Positions 33,262 to 42,206 of a stretch of 64,000 nucleotides of DNA are shown in pieces; position 1 is the first letter of the stretch; every line of letters starts with the position of its first letter. Position numbers and translations under genes: made by a program. This DNA is from Aridibaculum aurantiacum (GTDB lineage: Bacteria > Bacteroidota > Bacteroidia > Chitinophagales > Chitinophagaceae): NCBI RefSeq assembly GCF_017355875.1, contig NZ_JAFEWC010000001.1, positions 1,178,001-1,242,000 of the forward strand. The letters are read 5' to 3'. The notes under the pieces were generated by a model, which had not been told where the DNA came from, searched no databases, and was given only the letters and a program-made list of their open reading frames with translations.

Positions 33262-33798
33262 TTAGATGGCGATTTTTTGCAGGTTAACGATTTGGTTTTG
33301 CAACATTTTCCGTGCTTTTACTAATTGACTGCGGCTGGTGCCTGGCTGTATATCCAGCATCTTAGCAATTTCTTCGTGGCTAAATCCTTCTATGATACTC
33401 AGGTTGAAGACCAGCCGGTAGCCTTCAGGAAGTTGTTGTATCAGTTTCATTATCTCCTCTTCTCCCAGGCTAGAATATGCATAAGCATCAATGCGCGGAG
33501 AATGTTCAGAATGATCATTGATCTCAGAGAAAGCTAATTTTCGCTTTTGAACATACTTCAGGGCAGTATTTACTACTATACGCCTGATCCATCCCTCAAA
33601 AGAACCCTCGAATTTGAATTGGTGAATATACCGGAACACACGCACCATGGAATCCTGCAGTATATCTTCTGCTTCCATGGTATCAATGGCATAACGCAGG
33701 CATACGGTCATCATCTTGCCAGCGTATTGCTCAAATAGCTTACGCTGGCAGGTAATGTCCTCCCTAATACAGCCTCTAATGAGATCGTGTTCAGTCAA
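33262..33798 (-). CDS. RNA polymerase ECF sigma factor
   Basis: An extracytoplasmic-function sigma-70 of about 178 residues. Region 2 is KLFEQYAGKMMTVCLRYA...DILQDSMVRVFRYI (core binding and -10 recognition), with WIRRIVVNTALKY; region 4 has LPEGYRLVFNLSIIEGFSHEEIAKML, a typical HTH. The frame is open to an ATG at 33897, but homologous ECF proteins begin close to TEHDLIRGC, so a TTG at 33798 is preferred. The next gene starts 2 bases after its stop and probably encodes its regulator. Confidence 0.9.
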   Translation of the reverse strand: MTEHDLIRGCIREDITCQRKLFEQYAGKMMTVCLRYAIDTMEAEDILQDSMVRVFRYIHQFKFEGSFEGWIRRIVVNTALKYVQKRKLAFSEINDHSEHSPRIDAYAYSSLGEEEIMKLIQQLPEGYRLVFNLSIIEGFSHEEIAKMLDIQPGTSRSQLVKARKMLQNQIVNLQKIAI

Positions 33799-33943
33799 TG
33801 TTATTGAATATATGGCCGGTGACCGGTGGCTAGATATGTTTATAAAGCATACCGCTGCCCGGAGATCTAACAAACCTAAAATTTTCTTGCACAGCATGAT
33901 AGCTATACAAGTTATACGAGCTTAAACCTATATAAGCGGGAAT

Positions 33944-33974
33944 AAAAAAGCAACAACTGCGGCGAGTTGTTGCT
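33944..33974 (-). terminator. terminator of the carboxylate-amine ligase gene
   Basis: AGCAACAACT (33949-33958) pairs with AGTTGTTGCT (33965-33974), 6-base loop, with T6 on the - strand. The arms are identical to those of the terminator at 35192-35218. Confidence 0.88.
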
Positions 33975-33998
33975 TAGAAGAGTTTGTTCGGCGAGATC

Positions 33999-35114
33999 TT
34001 ACTGGTCCACTTTTAGAAACTGGTCGTGGATATAATCTACTACCGCACTCATATCTTTTGTTTCATTAAATACTTTTAACTGGCGGTCGGCTCCGGTTCC
34101 GCGGTCGAGCATACGATGCACATAATTGATGGCATTGCGGCTGCCTAAGTGGTCTACCACATCATCTACAAAATCAAGTAGCTCGTAAATAAGTACACGG
34201 GTATTCACTTCTGCTTCCTTTCCAAAATCAATCATAGTTCCGTCGATACCATACCTGCCTGCACGCCATTTGTTTTCATTTATAAGCGTACGGTGATACA
34301 TAATGAAATTCAGGTTCTGGCTTCTTAGCTTGTAAAGCTTAGCACATATAGCCTGGAAAAGAGCTGCAATTGCAATGGTCTCATCTATATTCATGGGCAC
34401 ATCGCAAATGCGGAACTCTACCGTATTGAAAAATGGATGAACCCGCAGGTCCCACCAAATCTTCTTGGCGTTATCTATACAGTTGGTTTTTACCAGCAGC
34501 TTGATGTAGTTATCGTATGACTCTATGCTTTCAAAAAAATCTGGTATGCCGGTACGTGGGAACTTGTCGAAAACTTTGGTGCGGAATGATTTGTATCCTG
34601 TAAGCCTTCCTTCCCAGAAAGGGGAGTTGGTGCTAAGGGCATAGACGTGTGGTAAAAAATAACGTGCAGAATTGGCTATATGTATGGCCATTTCGCGTGT
34701 CTCCATTCCAACGTGCACGTGCAGGCCAAAGATCAGGTTACTCCTGGCTGCTTCCTGCAGTTCATTTACTATTTCGCTATAGCGGATGTGATCTGTAATC
34801 AACTGCCGCTCCCAATGACTAAATGGATGCGTGCCTGCAGCGCCTACCCACAATCCAAGGTCGCCGGCAATCTGTGAAATGGTTGTTCTTAAAGCAGCAA
34901 CATCTCTATAGGCTTCATCAATATTTTCGCATATATCAGTTCCTACTTCTACCACTGCCTGGTGCATCTCAGCTTTTACCTTATCCTTGATCACCTTTTG
35001 TCCTTCTGAAACTATCTTTTGTTCATGGCTTTTCAACTCCCTGGTCTGAGGATCTATTACCATGTATTCTTCTTCTACTCCAAGTGTAAAGTGTTTGTAG
35101 CTGATGCTTGCCAT
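33999..35114 (-). CDS. carboxylate-amine ligase (GCS2/YbdK family)
   Basis: A 371-residue member of the glutamate-cysteine ligase type 2 superfamily, which joins a carboxylate to an amine with ATP. The metal- and substrate-binding LGVEEEYMVID is at 11-21; ENIDEAYRDVAALR, GLHVHVGMETREMA and the later EFRICDVPMNIDETIAIAAL are all typical of YbdK-type enzymes. E. coli YbdK has weak GCL activity; the natural substrates of most members are unknown. It lies 112 bases downstream of an ATP-grasp gene, and a class I GATase and another ATP-grasp lie further down, which suggests a multi-step amide or peptide-like product. Confidence 0.93.
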   Translation of the reverse strand: MASISYKHFTLGVEEEYMVIDPQTRELKSHEQKIVSEGQKVIKDKVKAEMHQAVVEVGTDICENIDEAYRDVAALRTTISQIAGDLGLWVGAAGTHPFSHWERQLITDHIRYSEIVNELQEAARSNLIFGLHVHVGMETREMAIHIANSARYFLPHVYALSTNSPFWEGRLTGYKSFRTKVFDKFPRTGIPDFFESIESYDNYIKLLVKTNCIDNAKKIWWDLRVHPFFNTVEFRICDVPMNIDETIAIAALFQAICAKLYKLRSQNLNFIMYHRTLINENKWRAGRYGIDGTMIDFGKEAEVNTRVLIYELLDFVDDVVDHLGSRNAINYVHRMLDRGTGADRQLKVFNETKDMSAVVDYIHDQFLKVDQ

Positions 35115-35179
35115 TGTGTCGTTTTTGGTTCTTGCTTTTGTTCGTAGGTGATTACTGTTACACTATCTACAGAACTACT

Positions 35180-35218
35180 TTTAGAAAAAGAAGCAACAAC
35201 TTTTGAAGAGTTGTTGCT
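35180..35218 (-). terminator. terminator of the second ATP-grasp gene
   Basis: AGCAACAACT (35192-35201) pairs with AGTTGTTGCT (35209-35218), 7-base loop, with a T-rich tail (CTTTTTCTAAAAG) on the - strand. It lies 9 bases past the gene stop. Confidence 0.82.
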
Positions 35219-35226
35219 TACATGAA

Positions 35227-36180
35227 TTAATACAAAGCTTGTTTGCCGCTGCTGCGTACAACATATTCTCCCCATGTCAGGTTATCTTTTCCTGGTTCAA
35301 AACTCTGGGCTTTTTCTATGGCAAATTTAGCGGCGGTTTCTACCACCCATTCAAAGTTCTCCTGGCCTACGCTGGTTACTTCAGCATCAGGAGCGGGGTT
35401 ACAAAAATCAATAGCATAAGGAATTCCATCTCTTACGGCTAGTTCCACTGTATTGAAATCATAACCCAGGTATTTATTTAATCGAAGGACAATGTCTTCC
35501 ATCTCCGCCAGCTTTTCTGCTGTAGGAGCAAAGTCAGCTACATAACGCAGGTGAAATGGATTGCGTGGTTCGTATGGCATTATGCGTACATATTTACCAC
35601 CTATACAATAGCAGCGATAGTATTCTTCGAATTTTATCTCTTCCTGCAGTAGCATCACCAGTTGGCCTGTTTCTGCATGCGCGTTGAAGAAATCATCAAT
35701 GCTATCCAGGCGGTAAACATTCTTCCAACCGCCACCGGCAAAAGGCTTCATATAAGTTGGGAAGCCGGTATAAGAAAAAATTCCTTCCCAATCGAGCGGG
35801 TATGCAAGGTTGCTGAAAGACTCATCTGATGTATCGCTCGGTAGTTCCCTTGATGGAAGAATAACCGTTTTAGGCACCGGAACATTGATCTTGGTTGCAA
35901 GGCAATTATTGAAGAACTTCTCGTCGGCGCTCCACCAAAAGGGATTGTTGATAACAGCAGTGCCGGTAAGCGCAGCATTCTTCAGATAAGCGCGATAGAA
36001 AGGAACATCCTGGCTAATCCTATCAATAATAACAGCATAACCTGATGGTTCACCCTGTACTACTTTATCAATACGAACCGGTTCCGCTATAATTCCGTCT
36101 AGCTTTTGGCTGTTGATCTTTTCAATGAAGGCTTCCGGGAAGCTTCTTTCCTTACCGAACAAAATGCCGATCTTTTTCAT
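35227..36180 (-). CDS. ATP-grasp domain protein (RimK/D-Ala-D-Ala ligase-like)
   Basis: A 317-residue putative amide-bond ligase. The N-terminal domain (KKIGILFGKERSFPEAFIEKIN) resembles the pre-ATP-grasp fold. The ATP-grasp core has a Lys-containing strand and glycine-rich loop (PTYMKPFAGGGWKNVYRL), the adenine-contact segment MLLQEEIKFEEYYRCY and the metal-binding C-terminal YAIDFCNPAPDAE. It is upstream of the GCS2 ligase on the same strand and divergent from an esterase gene. With the other amide-forming genes it is likely to act on a common small-molecule or peptide substrate, which is unknown. Confidence 0.83.
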   Translation of the reverse strand: MKKIGILFGKERSFPEAFIEKINSQKLDGIIAEPVRIDKVVQGEPSGYAVIIDRISQDVPFYRAYLKNAALTGTAVINNPFWWSADEKFFNNCLATKINVPVPKTVILPSRELPSDTSDESFSNLAYPLDWEGIFSYTGFPTYMKPFAGGGWKNVYRLDSIDDFFNAHAETGQLVMLLQEEIKFEEYYRCYCIGGKYVRIMPYEPRNPFHLRYVADFAPTAEKLAEMEDIVLRLNKYLGYDFNTVELAVRDGIPYAIDFCNPAPDAEVTSVGQENFEWVVETAAKFAIEKAQSFEPGKDNLTWGEYVVRSSGKQALY

Positions 36181-36366
36181 AATCTGTTTTTAGATGATAG
36201 TATTGGAATAGGTATAGTAATTGAATTCTTAAAAAGTGAACAATACTAAAATTTTTAAGGGATTAGAACGTTCACCAATATACTTACTATTTTAAACCCA
36301 GCATGTATTACATAGAAAAACTTTGTCATCAAAACATTGTTTTTTAAACACCTATTTTTGAACAGT

Positions 36367-37194
36367 ATGGCTGAAGAAAAAACCGCACCCTCTCCAAAAT
36401 CCTTATCATCAGTTCTTGTAGAGACGCTCACGATTTACTCTGAGTTTTTAGAAAGAGATGTAGAAGTAGATGCTTATTTACCTACCGATATTGTCATTCC
36501 TGAAGATGTAAGCTTGCTGATCATTAACGATGGGCAAGACCTTGTAAAGATGCCCTTTGATGAGATGATTGATGAACTGATGTCTACAGGTAAGATACAG
36601 AAGATCATGTGCCTGGGCATTCATTGTGGGCCAGAAAGAAAAATGGAATATGGTACCGTGTGTACTGCCGACTACGAAGGACGTGGAGCTAAGGCTGGTT
36701 TATACTCTAAGTTCGTTTTCGATGAATTGTTGCCATTTATCCGCAAGAAGTACCATATAGCTTCCTTCAAAGAAAAAGCTTTTGCGGGTTTTTCTTTAGG
36801 AGGATTAAGTGCACTTGACCTGGTATGGAACAATGCCAGCGAGTTTAGCAAAGTAGGTGTTTTCAGTGGCTCGCTTTGGTGGCGGAGAAAAGGCTACGAT
36901 GACGGCTATAACGATGAAAAGGATCGCATTATGCACCTGCAGGTACAGAAAGGCAGGTTTCATCCGTGGTTACAATTCTTTTTTCAAACCGGATTATTAG
37001 ATGAAACTGCAGATAGAAATAATAATGGCATAATAGATTCGGTAGATGATGCGTTAGATATGATATTGTCGCTAAAGTCGAAAGGGTATACCGATGATCA
37101 TATCAATTATCTTGAACTGCCGGATGGCCGTCATGATGTAGAAACATGGGCTAAGGCTCTGCCAAAGTTTCTGAAGTGGGGTTGGGGTAAGTAA
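36367..37194 (+). CDS. alpha/beta-hydrolase, esterase D / enterochelin-esterase-like
   Basis: A 275-residue cytoplasmic serine hydrolase. The nucleophile is S143 in GFSLGG, the acid probably lies in the Asp-rich DRNNNGIIDSVDDAL region and the catalytic His in GRHDVETW near the C-terminus. The first half has ISLLIINDGQDL and CLGIHCGPERKMEYGT, typical of Fes/EsD-like enzymes. ATG 36367 is preferred; an in-frame upstream ATG (36337) precedes a promoter-like TATTTTTG at 36353. It is divergent from the ATP-grasp gene and probably shares its control region; it may hydrolyse an ester in the product of the adjacent cluster. Confidence 0.85.
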   Translation: MAEEKTAPSPKSLSSVLVETLTIYSEFLERDVEVDAYLPTDIVIPEDVSLLIINDGQDLVKMPFDEMIDELMSTGKIQKIMCLGIHCGPERKMEYGTVCTADYEGRGAKAGLYSKFVFDELLPFIRKKYHIASFKEKAFAGFSLGGLSALDLVWNNASEFSKVGVFSGSLWWRRKGYDDGYNDEKDRIMHLQVQKGRFHPWLQFFFQTGLLDETADRNNNGIIDSVDDALDMILSLKSKGYTDDHINYLELPDGRHDVETWAKALPKFLKWGWGK

Positions 37195-37348
37195 GTAGTT
37201 GAGCTGTGATTTTTGGATTACTTTGTAGATGAGTGATAAGTTGATTTAGATTTTGTTAGTTGTTTTGGTTTTGTTGTTTGATTGATTTGTTTTTGTATTG
37301 TTGGTTCTAGTTAATGTTCAACCTTTTTCCCGGAATTAATAGAAAGAA

Positions 37349-37381
37349 AAGCCGCTCTTTTTCAAGAGCGGCTTCTTTTTT
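37349..37381. terminator. bidirectional terminator between the esterase and TonB receptor genes
   Basis: AAGCCGCTCTT (37349-37359) pairs with AAGAGCGGCTT (37364-37374), 4-base loop. T7 follows on the + strand and T4 C T3 on the - strand. It sits 16 bases past the receptor stop. Confidence 0.9.
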
Positions 37382-37396
37382 TAGATCATTGATCTA

Positions 37397-40300
37397 CTAG
37401 AATATATAACGCAGACCAACCATCAGCGCCCAGGTGCTCGCTGTGTTGTTGTTGTTGATATAAGTTCTGTCAACTAATTGTGGAGTTGTGCTACCACTTG
37501 GCGTATAAGTAGCCATTTGATATCTAACTTCTCCTGTAGTTGGGTTCTTAGTAGCTCTCAATGGGTTGTTCACTACAAAGAAGTTTCTTACACCCCAATT
37601 AGGGTTCAACAGGTTCAGGAAGTTAGTACAGTCAACACTGAACTGTAGCGTGTGTCTTCTTGTACCAATATCAGTGAAGATGTCTTGCAGGAATTTGAAG
37701 TCAACCCTGTGGTAGAACGGCTGAACCACTCCATTTCTTTCAGCTACTTGTCCTTTCCTGTTTCTCAGGTATTTGTCTTGCTCTACAAAAGCAAAGAATG
37801 CATCGCTCTGCTCCTGTGCAGTATATGTTCTTGTTACTGCAGGGTTACCACCAGATGCAGGAGTGATAGTGATAGTTTGAGGAATGAAAGTGATCTCAGA
37901 CGCGTTGCGAGGAACGTAGATCAGGTCTTGGCTATTACCATCGTAGTTGATGTCGGCTGTATTGCTAAAGCCTGCAGGAGCAGTACCTGCTGCAGCACCA
38001 TATACATAGCTAAATCTTCCTTGCGCAGCACCATCATAAAATAATGATACAGTAGTTCCCAACTTCTTAAAGTATTCTTTTCTATAAGATAGTGAACCTA
38101 CTATACGATGTGGAACGGCAAAAGCAGAAGGCGCCAGTTGCAGATCGTTTTGTGTACCACTGGTTGGGTTATTCTGCCAGGTAGAACTTGCCTGAGAACC
38201 TGGATTAGCTGTCAGGTCAGATGCATCTGTGAAAGTATAAGCAAGTGAACCAAAAAATCCTCTTGCGAAACTTTTGTTGATCTGAGTAGTAAACTGGAAT
38301 GCTCCACCGCCTTTAGCGTTTTCTAATACAATTGCATTAGCATAACTATTGTGTACACGACGTGTTGCAGTAGAAGTGTTGGTGAAACTTGGTCTTGTAT
38401 TTCCACCACCTAAGTTAACCACACCAGTTGGTGTTCTTTGGTTAGCATTACGCATTACCGTTGCGTTCAGGTCTTTGGTGTACAACGCGTCTACAGACAA
38501 TGTCCATGTTTGACCTAACTTCTTGTCAAAACCAAGGTTTGATCTCCAAACCTGAGGGAATTTATATTCAGGATCGATCAATACAAAACCAGCAGAGTTA
38601 GGTGTTGGAGCTGGTGCTGTAAACAGGCTCTGCCATCTTGTTGGGTTTGGATCGAAAGTGATCTGTGAAAGTTGAGATGCGTTAGCCAACGCTTGTACCT
38701 GGTACATACCACTGTTAGTTGGCATATTGGTCAGGTATACAAATGGAATTCTTCCGGTGAAGATACCTGTACCACCTCTTACAGTTACTCTTTCTACTTC
38801 TGGAGATACATCCCAACGGAAGCTAGCTCTTGGAGACCAGTACCAGCTTGACTTAGGCCACATTCCTGTAGAGTAGTTCCTTGTGCCGTTACCATCTTTA
38901 TTAGGGAAAGCAAGTGCAGTGATAGAAGGATTTTCCAAAGGTTGATCAAGGTAAGTTGGCCTGTCTATACGCACACCATAGTTCACTTTCAAACGGGAGT
39001 TGATGGTGAACTCGTCCTGTGCATACAATCCAAGCTGACCAATTTTCATTTCAGCTGAATAAACAGCCTCTTTTCCAGGAACCCTGCTGTAAGTAAGTGC
39101 ATAAGCAATTGGATTTGCTCCGCTAATGAACTCCTGCAGTGATCCATAGGTATAATAGCTCTGAGAAGCTGCCATGAACATATTTCCTACATACTGCTGC
39201 TCATAAGTACCACCAACAGTTATTGAGTGCCTGTTTAACTGGTAAGTAAAGTTGTCAGTAATGTTGAAGATGTCGTTCTTAACATCGTTGTTGTTTGAGT
39301 AAGGCTCCATACCTGCACTCATATAGTTGTTACGAGCACCACCTGCATAAGTAGCAGCTGCACCAGTTCTGGTTCCATCACCAATGATGTCGATGAATGG
39401 GAACAAGGTACTGTTAGGTACACGTGTAGTTCTGATTTTAGTAAAAGTAGCCAGCAACTGGTTTGAGAACCTGCCACCAAACGTACTGTTCAATTCTAAA
39501 GCGCCTGATCTAACAGCATCTTTGAAACGGTAGTTAGAATTAGCAAAAGACATTGCATTTTGGCCATTACGTGCAGTAGATGTCCAAACGTTTGTACCGC
39601 CAGTAGCACCATTTGGTACACTGGTAGCATTCAGTTGAACATCATTCTCACTTACCAGTTCGTTATACTTTGCAGTAAGTTTATGACCCCTTACAATGTT
39701 CCAGTCGATCTTACCAAGGAACTTGTGGTTGAAGCTGGTGAAATTTGGAAAATTGTCATACGCACCTGTTTCATAACCATAAGTCTCTCTCAAATGCCTT
39801 GAAAACTTTATTAAAGAGTCTACAGGAGTGTTAGAAATATTACCTCTTCCAGAACCACCTCTTGGAGTCCAGCTGGTTCCCGGAGGAGAAATCCTGTTCT
39901 CGTATTCTCCGTTTACGAAGAAGAACAATTTGTTCTTGATGATTGGCCCCCCTAGAGTACCACCAAAGATCTTAGCTGTAGAAGTAGCTTGTTCTGGTAA
40001 TTGGAAACCAGCAACGTTTCTTCCGATGAAGCTTTGGTCGCGGTAGTAGGTGTAAGCCGAACCTCTGAAAGTGTTAGTACCGCTTTTAGTAACAGCAGCA
40101 ATGTTAGCACCTGTGAAGTTTGCTTGTCTTACATCGTAAGGAGCAATACTTACAGTTACCTGGTCGATAGCGTCCAGAGAAATTGGTTGGTTACCACCAC
40201 CAGGAAGTGGATCAGTGCTCAGTCCAAAGTTGTTGTTCAGGTTCGCTCCGTCTACAGTTACGTTGTTATAACGTGCATCTCTACCACCTATATTATTACC

Positions 40301-40789
40301 GTTAGCCTGTGGGGTTAAACGGGTAAAGTCAGTTAAACTTCTAGATATGGTAGGAAGTGCAGTGATCTGCCTGTTAGAAACGTTGGTAGAAGCTGCACTT
40401 CGGTCTACTACAGTTCTGCGTGTAGTAGTTACCGATACGCCTGTAAGGACTTGAGATTCAGGAGTAAGTGTAGATTTTACAATGAACGGTTCGCCCAGCG
40501 ACAGGCTAAAATCTGAAATGGTTTCAGTACGCATACCTACATAGTTAATGGTCAGTTGGTATGGACCACCTACCCGTAGGTTTAGTAGCGAGAAAGTACC
40601 GCCTTTCTTGGTTACAGTGTTGTACACAGTTCCAGAAGGCTGGTGTGTAGCAGTTACAGTAGCTCCTTCTAATCCGTCGCCGGCAGCGTTAACCACAGTT
40701 CCAGTAATATTACTGGTAGTTACCTGGGCAGCCAAACCGAACGGCAAAAGCAGCACAATAAACAGCTTGAATAGTTTTTTCAATTGCAT
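37397..40789 (-). CDS. Oar-like TonB-dependent receptor with N-terminal carboxypeptidase-like domain
   Basis: An 1130-residue outer-membrane receptor. Signal peptide 1-21 (LLLPFGLAAQ), then a CarboxypepD-regulatory-like domain (about 25-100: ITGTVVNAAGDGLEGATVTAT...TISDFSLSL), a plug domain (about 120-225: DFTRLTPQANGNNIGGRD, VTVDGANLNNNFG, SLDAIDQVTVSIAPYDV) and a long barrel ending in WALMVGLRYIF. The pattern matches Oar-like OmpA-related receptors, which have been implicated in protein or peptide import and surface adhesion. No SusD partner is adjacent, in contrast to SusC-type glycan receptors. The substrate is unknown. Confidence 0.92.
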   Translation of the reverse strand: MQLKKLFKLFIVLLLPFGLAAQVTTSNITGTVVNAAGDGLEGATVTATHQPSGTVYNTVTKKGGTFSLLNLRVGGPYQLTINYVGMRTETISDFSLSLGEPFIVKSTLTPESQVLTGVSVTTTRRTVVDRSAASTNVSNRQITALPTISRSLTDFTRLTPQANGNNIGGRDARYNNVTVDGANLNNNFGLSTDPLPGGGNQPISLDAIDQVTVSIAPYDVRQANFTGANIAAVTKSGTNTFRGSAYTYYRDQSFIGRNVAGFQLPEQATSTAKIFGGTLGGPIIKNKLFFFVNGEYENRISPPGTSWTPRGGSGRGNISNTPVDSLIKFSRHLRETYGYETGAYDNFPNFTSFNHKFLGKIDWNIVRGHKLTAKYNELVSENDVQLNATSVPNGATGGTNVWTSTARNGQNAMSFANSNYRFKDAVRSGALELNSTFGGRFSNQLLATFTKIRTTRVPNSTLFPFIDIIGDGTRTGAAATYAGGARNNYMSAGMEPYSNNNDVKNDIFNITDNFTYQLNRHSITVGGTYEQQYVGNMFMAASQSYYTYGSLQEFISGANPIAYALTYSRVPGKEAVYSAEMKIGQLGLYAQDEFTINSRLKVNYGVRIDRPTYLDQPLENPSITALAFPNKDGNGTRNYSTGMWPKSSWYWSPRASFRWDVSPEVERVTVRGGTGIFTGRIPFVYLTNMPTNSGMYQVQALANASQLSQITFDPNPTRWQSLFTAPAPTPNSAGFVLIDPEYKFPQVWRSNLGFDKKLGQTWTLSVDALYTKDLNATVMRNANQRTPTGVVNLGGGNTRPSFTNTSTATRRVHNSYANAIVLENAKGGGAFQFTTQINKSFARGFFGSLAYTFTDASDLTANPGSQASSTWQNNPTSGTQNDLQLAPSAFAVPHRIVGSLSYRKEYFKKLGTTVSLFYDGAAQGRFSYVYGAAAGTAPAGFSNTADINYDGNSQDLIYVPRNASEITFIPQTITITPASGGNPAVTRTYTAQEQSDAFFAFVEQDKYLRNRKGQVAERNGVVQPFYHRVDFKFLQDIFTDIGTRRHTLQFSVDCTNFLNLLNPNWGVRNFFVVNNPLRATKNPTTGEVRYQMATYTPSGSTTPQLVDRTYINNNNTASTWALMVGLRYIF

Positions 40790-40967
40790 AGGTGTAAAAT
40801 TTCAGGTGCAAAGAAAGTGATAAAAGGATGAAGATGTATCTAGAGATGTTAACAAAATATTATCAGCGGTAAGGCAATCGTCCGGCGGATAATGCTGCAT
40901 CTGCTGGTTTTTTCACAAAAGCAGTGTTAGCAGCAATAGTTTTACAACCTTTTACTTTCAATGCTTG

Positions 40968-40975
40968 TAATTTTG
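40968..40975 (+). promoter_or_regulatory. putative -7 element (TAATTTTG) of ribBA
   Basis: TAATTTTG matches TAnnTTTG, 18 bases before the ribBA ATG. No FMN riboswitch is recognisable in the short leader. Confidence 0.55.
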
Positions 40976-40993
40976 ATACCTTAATTATAGAAT

Positions 40994-42202
40994 ATGCTCG
41001 ATACTATAGAGAGTGCCATTGAAGCAGTTAGGCAAGGAAAGATGGTGATAGTGGTGGATGATGAAGACCGTGAGAATGAAGGTGACTTTATAACAGCAGC
41101 ACGCAACGTTACCCCCGAAGTGATCAATTTTATGAGTAAAGAAGGGCGTGGCCTTATTTGCGCCTCGCTGGTTGAGGACCGCTGCGACGAACTAGGGCTT
41201 GAGCTCATGGTGAACAGCAATACCTCTTTACATGCTACTCCTTTCACTGTTTCTGTTGATCTTCTGGGTCATGGCTGTACAACAGGCATTTCTGCTCATG
41301 ATCGTGCAAAAACAGTTCAGGCATTGATAGATCCGGCTACAAAACCTTCGGACCTGGGAAAGCCGGGACATATTTTTCCTTTACGAGCAAAAAAGGGTGG
41401 AGTTCTTCGTCGTACCGGCCATACCGAGGCGACTATTGACCTTGCCCGCCTTGCCGGATTTGAACCTGCAGGGGTGCTGGTGGAGATCATGAACGAGGAC
41501 GGCACCATGGCGCGGCTTCCCCAGCTAATGGAAATCGCCAAAAAGTTTGACCTGAAAATAATATCCATAAAAGACCTGATAGAGTACCGTCTGAAGATGG
41601 ACTCGCTGATAGAAGAGTTGGTGCGGGTGGAAATGCCAACTAAATGGGGCAACTTTAAGCTGGTGGCTTTTAAAGAAAAGCTTACCGGCCGCGAACACCT
41701 GGCGCTAATGAAGGGAGAGTGGGAAAAAGATGAACCTGTACTTACCCGTGTACATAGCAGCTGTTTTACCGGCGATATTCTTGGAAGCTTTAGATGCGAC
41801 TGCGGCGAACAATTGCACAAGGCTATGACCATGGTAGAGGAAGAAGGCAAAGGTGTAATATTATATATGAACCAGGAAGGCCGCGGCATAGGACTGATAA
41901 ACAAGCTGAAGGCTTACAAACTGCAGGAAGAAGGCATGGACACCGTAGAGGCTAACCTGCACCTGGGTTTTGGAATGGATGAAAGAGACTATGGCATCGG
42001 GGCACAGATACTGCGCCACCTGGGAATTACTCACCTAAAGCTGATGAGCAACAATCCGAAAAAACGTGCAGGCCTGAAAGGTTATGGATTAGAGATCGTT
42101 GATATTATACCAATCCAGATAAAGCCAAACCAGCACAACGAGAAATATTTACAGACAAAGCGGGATAAGCTGGGACACGAGATTTTTAATGATCCGCTGT
42201 AG
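40994..42202 (+). CDS. ribBA: bifunctional 3,4-dihydroxy-2-butanone-4-phosphate synthase / GTP cyclohydrolase II
   Basis: A 402-residue fusion catalysing the first steps of both branches of riboflavin synthesis. The N-terminal DHBP synthase has [13 protein letters not shown] (about 23-35), [12 protein letters not shown]-type substrate region and the [13 protein letters not shown] helix. The C-terminal cyclohydrolase II (about 205-400) has zinc ligands in [17 protein letters not shown] and the GTP site [11 protein letters not shown]. Both halves appear complete, so both activities are expected. The gene is monocistronic. Confidence 0.97.
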   Translation: MLDTIESAIEAVRQGKMVIVVDDEDRENEGDFITAARNVTPEVINFMSKEGRGLICASLVEDRCDELGLELMVNSNTSLHATPFTVSVDLLGHGCTTGISAHDRAKTVQALIDPATKPSDLGKPGHIFPLRAKKGGVLRRTGHTEATIDLARLAGFEPAGVLVEIMNEDGTMARLPQLMEIAKKFDLKIISIKDLIEYRLKMDSLIEELVRVEMPTKWGNFKLVAFKEKLTGREHLALMKGEWEKDEPVLTRVHSSCFTGDILGSFRCDCGEQLHKAMTMVEEEGKGVILYMNQEGRGIGLINKLKAYKLQEEGMDTVEANLHLGFGMDERDYGIGAQILRHLGITHLKLMSNNPKKRAGLKGYGLEIVDIIPIQIKPNQHNEKYLQTKRDKLGHEIFNDPL

Positions 42203-42206
42203 GAGA

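Noticed and set aside
36230-36280. GTGAAC/GTTCAC inverted hexamers in the ATP-grasp/esterase intergenic region
   Set aside because: Only six matching bases with a spacing near 28; this is weak and likely chance.
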